DNA of 64,000 nt, from contig NC_062250.1 in assembly GCF_905475465.1 (NCBI RefSeq), positions 3,432,501 through 3,496,500 of the forward strand, in the 5' to 3' direction. The DNA comes from Pieris napi (Eukaryota > Arthropoda > Insecta > Lepidoptera > Pieridae). Shown here in pieces: positions 14,201 to 26,200 of this stretch; position 1 is the first letter of the stretch, and every line of letters begins with the position of its first letter. The notes under the pieces were generated by a model that was not told the DNA's origin, made no database searches, and saw only the letters and a program-made list of their open reading frames with translations. A program made the translations under genes and the position numbers.

Positions 14201-17200
14201 CAAGTCTGGCGGAGCGTCGTATTGATGGTCAGCGCGGCCATGTTGAATCGTTTGGGAGTTTTTCGAACGTCAACGGCGAGCGCACCACGTCTGCGACGAA
14301 TCGCTTTTGTTCTAAATAATCTGGTGTCTTTTTGTTACAAAACTAATTGAAAGTACTTGTTTAAGAGATTTCCTAATTAATAGTAAATAGATTTTGAGTT
14401 TGGTGACCAACATTAAAATTATTAAGATATGGCTGATTCTAATAATGAAGGGCATCCGCCCATATCAGAAGTGGGATCCCATGCGCTACTGACCGTGCAA
14501 AAACAACCACCTGACTAAAATAGCGCCTTGAAGTTGTTAAGTAATATGGAAATTTTACTTACTCGGATGTTAGCGACAACGCAACCACCGGTGGCAACTG
14601 CTAACGCCCAGTATATTTCAGTGAAATTTGTAGAGTTTAATCCGGTAGACGCAGACGCGGATATAGAAGGTTGGTCTTAATTACAGAGCTTAAAGTACTG
14701 ACTAAACATTTAGAGGGCGTAGATTTCTCTAGCTCTTAGCAGTGTACTGAAAGGGCGCGCAGCTTTCTTGAGCAAGTTAAATTTGTATGAGCAGACATGG
14801 GAGAATGTAAAACAAAGTTTAATGGCTAGATTTTGTAAACCAAAATTATTTCAAGACTTCTTTGATGAAATATTGCGTTTTCAAATTGGAACAAAAGAAA
14901 CTGCAGCAGAGTGGCCTGCGCTTATGGAATATGATCGAAACTATACCTAAAACCCGAATGTCAAGATTTTATAACTGGATACGTCATATCGGTCTTATGT
15001 CAGAAGGATGATTTGATATGCCGTGAGCTAAACGCATATACTGTCACTATTAAACCTCAGTTGTTTAGAATCTTAAGAGGCATTTCCCTAAAGCGAAGAT
15101 CGGGTGTTACTGAAATCCAAGAGCCTGATTTCAAGCGACCTAGAATTGTGGACGCAAGATTTCCTGGTAAATATCATTTTTGTGGAATCCTCGGACACCG
15201 GCAAGCGTCTTCGAGAAGATTCTTCTTGGATGACTAAGCAGCAAGATCCGTCAACTGCAACACGTGCCCCCGAGAAAACTTCTACCGTAACCTGTTATAT
15301 ATGCGGTCAAGTTGGACACATAGCAACAATTTGTAAAGAAAAGGAAAAAGGTGGTGGATCTACTGCAAGGTAATAGGTCAATATCTGCGAACAGTGGCTG
15401 TCGAGGGGCACCTTGAGGATGTCATCTGGTGAGTCAGTCTCCTTTCTTTTTGTTTGATAGCGGATCGTCTTGCTCGTTGATAAAAGAGAGCTATTAAACT
15501 AAGTTCCCAAGTACTGTGCGCAATGATCTTGTGTATCTTGCGGGCATTGGTGGTGATGAAATAAAATCTACGTCACAGATTTCGAGTGAGGTTAATTTTG
15601 AAAATTTTTTTAAAACTCTTGACATTTCATGTAGTACCAGACTCATGTCTTACGGACCCTGTTATAAAAGGTAGGGACATTTTAGAAAACGGTGTGAGCG
15701 TCAAAATTAATAATGATAATTTGAAGTTAATGTTTGTTAGGCCATTGTTACCCAGCCATACTTTACTCGGATAGATACGGATTTGGCAGCTGATGATAGA
15801 GATGCCCTTATTAGACTATTGGACAAATATGCTAGCAGTTTCGTATAGTGTTCCCCGTAAACGCGTGAACACAGGAGAGTTAGAAATTGATTGATAGGGG
15901 TCTACCCCATAAAAGTGTTCAACGACGCCCATATCCGTAATACTATTATACAGATGCTTACCTCCGAACCAGTTCTGATGATCTTTAACCCGGACTTACC
16001 CGTTGAATTGCATTGCGACGCTAGCTCGGAGGGATATGGGGCGATCTTAATACAGAAAAAGAAAGACCTGCCCCATGTTGTAGAATACTTTAGCCGACGA
16101 ACCTCTGAAGTAGAGTCCCGCTACCACTCATACGAACTGGAAATGCTGGCAGTCGTACGAGCGGTAGAACACTTCCGGCACTATTTATACGGCCGACGTT
16201 TCAAGGTTTTCACGGACTGTAACTCATTAAAAGCATCGAAATCTAAAACTGACCTAACCCCACGTGTTCATCGCTGGTGGGCATTTTTACAAGCCTACGA
16301 TTTCGATATCATATATCGCGAAGGTCGTGGCATGGAACACGCGGATTACCTTTCTAGAAATCCCCTGCCGGACCCCAATAGCTTAATTTCCGAGTCACAA
16401 GTCTCTTCAAAACCTACAATTCAGATAGTAAATTTTGTAGAATTACATCAGGGTTGGCTTTCTGTAGAACAGAAACGTGATGCAGAGGTCCAAGACTTGA
16501 TCAACAAGCACAATAATAACGATTTTCCTGAAACGGTTGGTCAGACATATGACGTTAGGAATGGCATTCTTTATAGGAAGGTTGTAAGAAACAAGATTAT
16601 ATCATGGCTGCCAGTCGTCCCTCGCTCCCTAATATGGACTTTGATTAATCACGTTCATAACGAGTTACAACATCTGGGTGGTGACAAAACACTGGACAAA
16701 CTGTACGAACAGTACTGGTTCCCTCAGATGTCCAAGTGCGTTAGAAAATTTATTGAGTCTTGCATTGTCTGCAAGGCATCAAAAGGTCCCTCAGGTGCTC
16801 AGCCTGTGCAGCTACATTCTATTCCAAAAGCTCCGGTACCGTGGCACACGATTCATATAGACTTCATCGGCAAACTAAGTGGAAAAAGTGACCGTAAGGA
16901 ATATTGTTCAGTAATTATTGATGCGTTCACTAAATACGTATTATTAGAGCACACCTCATCATTAGACGCAGCTAGTGCGGTTCAAGCCGTTAAAAGTGCC
17001 GTTTGCCTTTTTGGAGCACCTAAGCGCATAATAGCTGATCAGGGCAGGTGTTACATTAGCCAGGATTTCAAGAACTTTTGTTCAGAACATAACATTAAGC
17101 TGCATTTTATAGCAACTGCCTCCAGCAAGGCAAACGGGCAAGTCGAGCGTGTGATGCGCACTTTGAAAAGTTTGCTAACGATTATCGAAAACGATCCCAA

Positions 17201-20200
17201 TAAAGCGTGGCGTGACGAGTTAGGTAATGTGCAATTAGCGCTTAATAGTACTAGGTCTACAGTCACCAAATTTACGCCAACTGAACTCATGTTCGGTATC
17301 CGTTCTCAATCTCTAGGTATGTCGAGAATTAGGTGTTCAAGTCCAGATTCAGAACAAGAATAGCGAATTGACGTAGAGTCAGCTAGGCAAGATGCGTCAA
17401 AAGTTGTGAACGCAACCAAACCAAGTTAGATAGGAAGTTTAGGGGTCCTTATGTAATAATCGCAGTATTAGATAATGACCGTTACGAGTTAAAAAACATA
17501 ACCGGTTCACATCGTACTTTCAAATACGCGCACGAGAACTTGCGTCCAGTACCTCGGGGTCATGACGGGTTAGTTGAAATATCTACTAGTTTGATGACTG
17601 AAGAAGAGGCCATGACGGCGCCGAACGATGTTGAACTCGATAATAGTCACCTCGACAGACCGAATGTTTGTGATATATATTGACTGCAGGCTCCGATACA
17701 CTGTCCGCAGGATCAGACACGCTTACAGCGGAGTCTGATACCCTAAGTAACATTTCAGATCGCGAAATCTTTGAGCATGAGGTCCGAATTCACGCAGAGC
17801 AAGACAGTCCGTAACTTATAGGTATGTGTAATCTGTAAGCGCTGAAGTTTACTTAACTATGTTGGCACGATTAGTGAGATGAGTCATTGTTAACGTGGTG
17901 TGTGTGTGTGTGTGTGAAGGTGGTCGAAAGGATAATGTCGTCCGGGCCATGCAGCTGATAGCGGCTGGTCGTAGGGACACATTCATCCGGTCCAACCTTA
18001 AGTGTTCGTTGGTCGAAAGGATAATGTCGTCCGGGCCACGCAGCTGATAGCGGCTGGTCGAAGGGACACATTCATCCGGTCCAACCGTAAGTGTTCATTG
18101 GTCGAAAGGATAATGTCGTCCGGGCCACGCAGCTGATAGCGGCTGGTCGAAGGGACACATTCATCCGGTCCAATCTTAAGTGTTCATTGGTCGAAGGGAC
18201 AGTGTCGTCCGGTCCATGCACGTGTGGCTGGTCGAAAGGACACACCCGTCCGGTCCAATCTTAAGTGTTAATTGGTCGAAGGGACAGTGTCGTCCGGTCC
18301 ATGCACGAGTGGCTGGTCGAAAGGACACACTCGTCCGGTCCAAATTGATACTGTGAGTATGTTTGTTAGATAAAGAGTGTAATGTTTGTTAAGTGATTAG
18401 AAAAAGGTGCCGTCCGGTCCATGAGTGGTCGAAAGGACACACGCTTTTTTTATTCTGATAGTCATAGTTGTATGACAGTAGCATTACGTCTAGTAGTCAT
18501 AGCTTGTCAGGTTGGGCGAGCGGGTAGATTTACTGACACCTGTCCGATTGATTGTGTCACTGTTACAGGACTGCAATCTGATGCGCCCGAGGACGGTCGA
18601 AAGTTAGTCCGGCCGTGACGGCGCATTCCCAGCGCCATGTTAAGAAATACTGCAAATATTGGAACGAGATTTGACAGTTGTCAAGTCTGGCGGAGCGTCG
18701 TATCGATGGTCAGCGCGGCCATGTTGAATCGTCTGCGACGAATCGCTTTTGTTCTAAATAATCTGGTGTCTTTTTGTTACAAAACTAATTGAAAGTACTT
18801 GTTTAAGAGATTTCCTAATTAATAGTAAATAGATTTTGAGTTTGGTGACCAACATTAAAATTATTAAGATATGGCTGATTCTAATAATGAAGGGCATCCG
18901 CCCATAAATATTTAAATCCCCCGCCTTTCCATAGTTGTTCATTCTATTACGTGTATACTTTGTGGTGTTTTTTTTCCTAAAATAAATTCTCTACCATTCT
19001 GTGGTATAACGAGTATTATAAATACATAATGTAATATATCGTATTATAATTATTTCAACTCCTATATTGAATAATAAAGTCATGAGAAGCTTTGAGCGGA
19101 AAAAACTTATGACAGAGTAAAATAACTGGTATCTTTATATTCATAGAAGCTTAAAATAAAAGGAAAACTCTAGTGCAAGAGTAAAAAAAACGTGTCGAGT
19201 ACGTCGTTTTTTGAAAAAGTGGACATCGCATAATAGCCTCCTCATTAAGAGACGGTTGGAGTGGAGATCCTCAAACATTTTATAATGATACTAATATGTG
19301 CATTTTCTTACTTTGCTTAAGTTTATACATGTGGTATTCAATGTACTACTTTAAAAAAAAAAAAAAACTATAAATGATTATTTGCGTAAAACATTATAAT
19401 TAATATTAATTTTATAACGTAATCGTATATTTCAATAATGTAAAATTAAAATACTTTAAATACCAATATGCACGAGACATTATGTGGTAGAATATCCGAA
19501 CTTTCGATTGTATCGCCATTACATTTCTGTACCAAATTATTGCAAATATTATTATTATTATTATTATATTAAAATATACAATAATTAACATTAATAACTA
19601 TATAATGTTAATCTAAGCTACCAAATAAGAAAACACTAAAGAGAGAGAGAGTAAGAGAAGCTTTTCCATGCTGTATTTCGATTTTATACGCCGAGGGATT
19701 GGATATCACTTTAATTAATTATTAAAATTGCATGAATCGTTAAATCACAGCAATTGATAAATAAACAAACAAATGAATTATTTATTTGCAAAGAAAGTGG
19801 TACATTTACAGATACCCGCACAAGCCATAAAAAATTGGCATGCAAACGTCATATTAATTTTCATAATGTTATATAATAAGAACATTAATATAATGTTATA
19901 ATAATAAGTTGAGTTATTTATAATTGTTATCAAACTTATGGTGTTAATATAATAAGGGCGAGTGAACGCTATGTTCCACGTGTTTTCATTAATCTGGTTT
20001 GATTAATTATTTACTGAAATAATTGTATATCAAGTTAATAATGGCATAAATAATTGGTCAGTAATGTATAGCAAATATATAGAGACGAGACAGCGCTGAG
20101 TGATTCCCGTGTAAGTATATATAATAGGGAGTAATAAATCACGTTAAGTTTTGACTCCTGGGTATATTTCAGTATGGATAACATTCTGAAACTAAAAACT

Positions 20201-23200
20201 TATATCCACTAAGTTGGATTAGTTGTTTAATGTCCACTATATTCCTTGTATATTAAAATCTCTTTGAATGTATTACATTATAAGTTACTACTGAATTAGT
20301 AAAAAAAGGAAAACTTTCTTAAGTTTAGTATCATTAGCAAGATTATATTATTACTTTAAATTCTTGAGAATTTTTATGGCGTAGAAGTACCTCCGTTGAA
20401 AGTGTTTTCGGTAATATATATTTTAAATTAATAAAAGTGTAGTCGATATAATTATCTCCATAGTTTAATGGCGCCATGAATATATAATTTATTATTTAAA
20501 TTATTCTAGAAATTTAGCGTCACATGTATTTTTAATTCAAATTTAATTGAAAGTTCAACGTACGATTCTCATCCCCGAAGAACCCCGGCTGTGTACCAGT
20601 GAACTTTCTGTCCGCTCGAAAGGAAATGAAAACATCGTGAGAGAACCGGCATACCACTCAAATATTCGAATTTAGAATAAACAACGTTAGAAATTGGAGG
20701 CCCAAACCGAATCTTCTAGCGCCAGTGGTTTTTTAAATAATTTTAATACATTATTGTAACTTGTTAAATACATATATAAACACAAACATAAATGTTTTCA
20801 TAATAATATAAAAACTCGCCATAATATAAAAAAAGGATGGAAAACATTTCCTGCAGTAGCTATTCTTTTGTTGGAAAATAAAAATTGCATTTTAATATAT
20901 TTTAAATTTGGAATGTTATATTAATCAATCGGTCGTATATGATATTTATTTAACGTATTGCGATACACACATTCAATTTATGAACATTAAATAAACCGTT
21001 TGGGGTTTTGCTAATGGGTTACCTAAACTATGTGTAGTATTAACGAATTTGAATGCAATATTTTTGTGGGTGACAGTCTAGTGAGACCTGAGGTCGTTAA
21101 CCCCAGCTGTGCAGAAATGTTTTCTTTCTATAAATGCAATTACTTGCTCGTTCGGAGAAAATAAGTGGCCCGATTGTTTTTGAAATCGAACGCCTTCATA
21201 CTTAGCCATAAAAATGCCGGAACATAATATTATTTAGTAGCAATCTTTTTATAGTAAAAAGCTTTTTAGTTCAATAAAAAAAAAATGAAAATTAAGGGTT
21301 GTATGTATTTTTGTATGCTGTATCATAAAAAAATAAAAACAAAAATTTTGTCTAAAAAAAGATATTTAGGGGTTTTACCCTTAACATTTAGGAGCACGAA
21401 AAATAAATGTTGTCCGATTCGCAGACCTAAATGATGCACACAAAATTTCACGAAAATAAGTTGATCCATTTCGGAGGAGTTTAATTACAAACACCTTGAC
21501 CCGAGAATTATACATATTAGATGTATAATTCTCGTGTCAGGATGTCATGAATTGGATTAAACCAACTACTTACCAGTGCAACGTCTCCTACTAGCTGCCC
21601 TCGCGTAACACAACAGTGCCCCAAGAAAGAAGACAGACGACAGCATCTCAGCTCTACCGACTACACCCGTCACCTGAAAATATTAAGATCAATGATTACA
21701 GTGCTTTTTTGAAGACGATACAAGTAAAAAATGGCGCTTTTCTTTCATATTTCCTTAAACAAGGTTTATTTATAAAGTTTCAAATAGTTTTAACTAACAA
21801 AGTAACAATATATATATTCATTTAGGTATCTTATTGTACTTAATAATAAAGCCCGTTTTATTTCCAATCATCACAAAAACAAATTATATTATACAGCTTA
21901 GATTATTTTGTTTCTTTTGCTTGTTATCCTATATCCTATCCTAGCTTCCTTCAGTACCATCGATCGGAACCCCTTCACGGGTAAAGGCCTCCCCCAGCTT
22001 TTTCCAACTGACTGTCTATGGCTCTCTTTCTCCATTCGTTTCCTGCTACCGCTTCTATTTCTTCTATCGACCTTTTTTTGGGCGACCTCTTCTCCTTCTT
22101 CCTCTTGGTACTTTCCATACAGTTGTCTTTAAGGTCCACCTATTATCTGTGTATCTTGATATATGCCCCTTATTTTACTTATGAACGTCTAATACCTACA
22201 AATAAACATTTACTGCCTGTTCCCGAATCAAGGAACGTAGTTTGGACGAAATACTGGCAAGAAACTTTGGGCCACTGTTTTAAATCGACAACTATTTGAA
22301 TTTATAAGATTATTGTAAGCAGCTGCAACGATTACACTTAGCTCTAAATGGAATAAGATTATATTTAAAACAAAAGTGTAGCCTCTATTCGTATGCATGG
22401 CGAAGTAGGTGCACGCACCTACCTTATAGTGAGAACAATTTTTTTCTATATGTCGCAGCCAAATATTTTAATTAGCCGTTCAATTAACAGCCTAGCCTTA
22501 TTACAAAACGGCGCCGTTTAAGTAGCGGCCTGAAATATGTTCAGCCAGTTGATAAAACAGCTAGGCAAATGAATGTTGACTATTAATTTAAATTTAATTC
22601 CACTTTCTGCCATTCTTAAACTCGAAACGAAACTCTTCAAATTCTCTGGCGTCGGCAAACAACAAATTTGATAGTGTTTTCTAAAGTTTCATGAAAAACA
22701 ACAAGTACAATGGAAGAGTGTAGTGACAATAATAATGTGAATTTGACTCAAGCAATTTAATTTTAAAAGAAATATTTTTTATGTCATATGTGTCATCTTT
22801 ATTTCTGCCAAATAATGACTCTATCGTACGAATGGTCTAAGCATTAGCCAGCCAGTTTATTAAATGTTGTAACAAACGCTATGGCTCAATATATTTCAGG
22901 CCGCTTCTTAAACGGCTTCTTTTAGTTAAAAGGTTAAGCTGTTAATTGAACAGCTGATTAAGCTAGTTGGCTGCGACATATACATTAATTATTTTTCTCA
23001 TAATGAAAAATGTCTTATAGATGTTTTCCACTCCAGCACATTGTAGAGCTTTATTACACAGCTTTTATACTTTGCTTATTATTTTAAACAAGAAAAATAT
23101 TTTTAAACTCTTTAACGTAAATAGGATTAAAATATATTTTGTTTATAAACAGTACAACAGAGTGTTTTAAATGTAGCTAAATATATGTTTAATCGGACTA

Positions 23201-26200
23201 GTGAAAACAGAATAACATCGATATATGATGAATATTTAATGTAGAGCTTTTTGATCAACTAACCACGAATATAGCAGGTTTGCGGTTTTGTTGAAGTACT
23301 ATATATAAATTTGTGATTGAGTATCGTGTGCTTGTTTGCTTAGAATTAGCCATTTAAGTAACAGTTCATTAATAATAAGTGACTTTTCTCACAAATCAAG
23401 CGTGTGCGTTTTCGATTGTGAGTGAATGCGTTTTCTTGACTGCGCTACGACTTAGGAGTAACGCAAAATTTTCAATATTTCAAACTTTTTCAACATTTGC
23501 GATAGAATAGAGAACAATAATGAAATGAAGGCATTGGTCGTAGACATTATATCAATCAAGAGTTAATAATAGACCAGTGCAGATAGCCTTTAAAATAAAT
23601 AAAAAGTGAAAAAAATAATAGTAGGATGAAACCTATTGGAAAGGGAGGATAATATTATAAAAATTAAAGGAAAAATAATTTACGGGCGATCTGAGGTCGG
23701 GAAGGGAAGGGGGGGAGGTTTAAGGGTAAAAAACGGTTTATCTCGATTTCCGGCAAAACTAAAAGTCCTATCGAAGAAAGTTAAATGGCAAAGTTGTAGG
23801 TAATAAAAAGATCTAAAACTTTTGTATTCACACATTTTTCACATAACCTCAAAATTTATGTGAAAAATTCAAAAAACCAAGTTTTTGGTTTTTTATTTTT
23901 TACAAAAATTTATTTTTTCAAACGAAATTTGGTAAAAACTTACCTTTCTATGTCCCAAACACGCTGTAATTTATTTGACTAAAAATATTTATTTTTTCAC
24001 CTTATTTTGAATTAATTAAAAAAAAACACCCTAATTTTCAATCGAAAATTCACCCGTCAAAATATCAGCTTTTTTCAAAAAGTTGGTGTGCTTTCAGTTC
24101 GTTTAAATCTCTACTTTCCTATGGTAAAAATATATATATATATATATTACCATAGTAAATCTTCTAAGAAACTGCAAAAAATCGTATGCAGTAACGCCCA
24201 GACCCGTCATCCCCTTTTGGCGAACGCTTCTTTGCATGTAGGGGTTCTTTATAATACAATTCCCAATCTATGGATACTGAGATAGTCAAACTTTCCAGAT
24301 ACAAACTCACATAAAAATTACGCTTGCTGAATGTGATTCCGAACCTACAGAGGCTTTACTACGTATCTAGGCATGACGCTGATGTATCAGAAACTAACTC
24401 AGACACAGCGCACGCTTATAACAACTCTTAGATACACTCTCAAATATATGCGCACACACACACATACTTGATGGCTTTGTAGACATATTCGCACCGAATG
24501 ACGTTACGCTTTACATCAATAAAGCGTAACGTCATTTGTGTGTAAAGCTACTATCATTTTAAAATCTATTGTTGTAAAATGGTATAAAATTGCGACGTTA
24601 ATTAAGACTTTCAATAACACAAAGAAATTGTGTTCAGTCAAAGGCTTGTTAATAAAAAGCAAAGTGCAATGTTCCTTGTTAGAAATTATCGAGAGAAAAT
24701 ATTGAAAGCGCAGTCTGGGAAAATGGAGGTGACCGCTTAATAGCGAAAAGCTCCGGTCCCTCTGTTAGCGACGTGGACAAAATAAAAGCAAAAATTTAAA
24801 CTTATACAAAATATGCATAATAGAGCTTAGTGTTTGAGTATGTTAATTTAATTTAAGACTATTTTTTCTTTAATACATTTTTTCATTCATTTATTTATAC
24901 GTTCTAAAATGTGATTGTGTATGCCTAAAAAATACAAGAAAATATGACACAAATTTAACACACATACATTTCATTAGAACATAAGCAAAAGCTTTCAATA
25001 TCACATATATATTATGGTTAACATTAATGATCTATGACTTAAGAAAGAAAAAAACTTTACTACACATAGTAAAAAAGAAAGTATAGTAAAAAGAGAAAGT
25101 GCACTAGCCCCCACTAAGATTCCCTGTGTAGTGGGCAGCTAGTCTCTTTCATTTGACATATTATTTATTTTAGGTAATTGACTTCATACATTGTACATAA
25201 CACTTAAAATTTAATAATTAAACTATTGTTGCACAAGAAGAATACTATCAGATTCAGCAAGGGACAGGTTAAGAAGCTGCTTGTTAGTGAACATATAATA
25301 TATGTACCTATATATAATCGATAGTGAAAATTTCGCTTTTAAGAAAGTGGTTAAATATGCTATATCTACTAAATTCTCAGCTCTTATGTATATCTAAAAT
25401 TTAAATTATTAATTGATTAAATCACCAAATTGTATTACACTGATTTTTATTTATTAACATTTGTGTGAGAACAAAACATAAAATATTTGTGACTACGTAA
25501 ATACTATGTTTCTGAATACGGGTTTATACGCCCCTTGCTTTCATTACGCCTAGTCGCATTCTTGCTTATATTACGCCTAGGCTTTGTAACGTGCAATTCA
25601 TAAGTTAGATTTCAATAAGTATAACTATACATTTATTGGCACGATAAAGCCTAAACATTTATTCTCTCAAAGTGTAGCGCCGTCTAAAGCCAGCGTGAAA
25701 TAGCAAACATAGTTAGTGCCCGAAGTGCTGTCAGGTCGCCCGAGGCTGTCCCACGACTTCATTACAAACAGTTTTACTTGGAAACAAGTTACACATCACT
25801 AAGGAGTTTAACACTAACGTCAACGTTAGATAGGTTTTCTTTTATTAGCTTAGAGTTTATTGGAAATTGATCGAATTTCTATGTTCACTGTTTGTGTTTC
25901 TTCATAGCTATATGATTGTTATATGATTAACTATATGATTGTCCTGAAGGCATTTTTTTGTTTCAAGGATCAAAGACAACTAAGTAAGAATGTTATAGAG
26001 CTACAAATGATACTTTATTTTGTCTTTGTTATCTGTTATTACTAGCCCATTAGAAATAAGAAATTACAAATCTGCTACTGAAGCCAAAAAAGCCAGCCTA
26101 CAAACCCTTGACAATAGACTGGCGACACCCTTGACATTTGGTAATAAGAGGGTATTGTTTAGTACGAGAACGATAATTTTATTTAAGACTATTTTTTCTT

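Larger units (their letters stand above)
14135..18906 (+). mobile_element. Defective Ty3/gypsy-type LTR retrotransposon
   Basis: Repeated ends at 14135-14464 and 18616-18906 flank gag, protease, RNase H and integrase remnants in Ty3/gypsy order (integrase after RNase H). No env-like frame is seen. Most of the reverse transcriptase is missing, and gag and the protease region carry stops and frameshifts, so the copy cannot be autonomous. It is inserted in the TMTC3 intron 10204-21573 on the opposite strand. No target-site duplication is visible, because the right-hand repeat continues past the LTR into the start of gag before the unrelated flank begins at 18907. The element has clearly higher C+G than the surrounding intron. 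Confidence 0.9.

Noticed and set aside
17051..17290. Minus-strand open frame opposite integrase
   Set aside because: Shadow of the integrase coding strand.
15891..17363. Host-domesticated integrase gene
   Set aside because: It is flanked by LTRs and other retroelement parts, with an abrupt RT deletion at its start and the GPY module out of frame; nothing suggests selection for a host role.
17871..18071. Minus-strand open frame over the minisatellite
   Set aside because: A product of the 89 bp repeat period; no domain.
17905..18440. CRISPR-like array
   Set aside because: Units are contiguous with no unique spacers and lie inside an LTR retrotransposon; it is a minisatellite.
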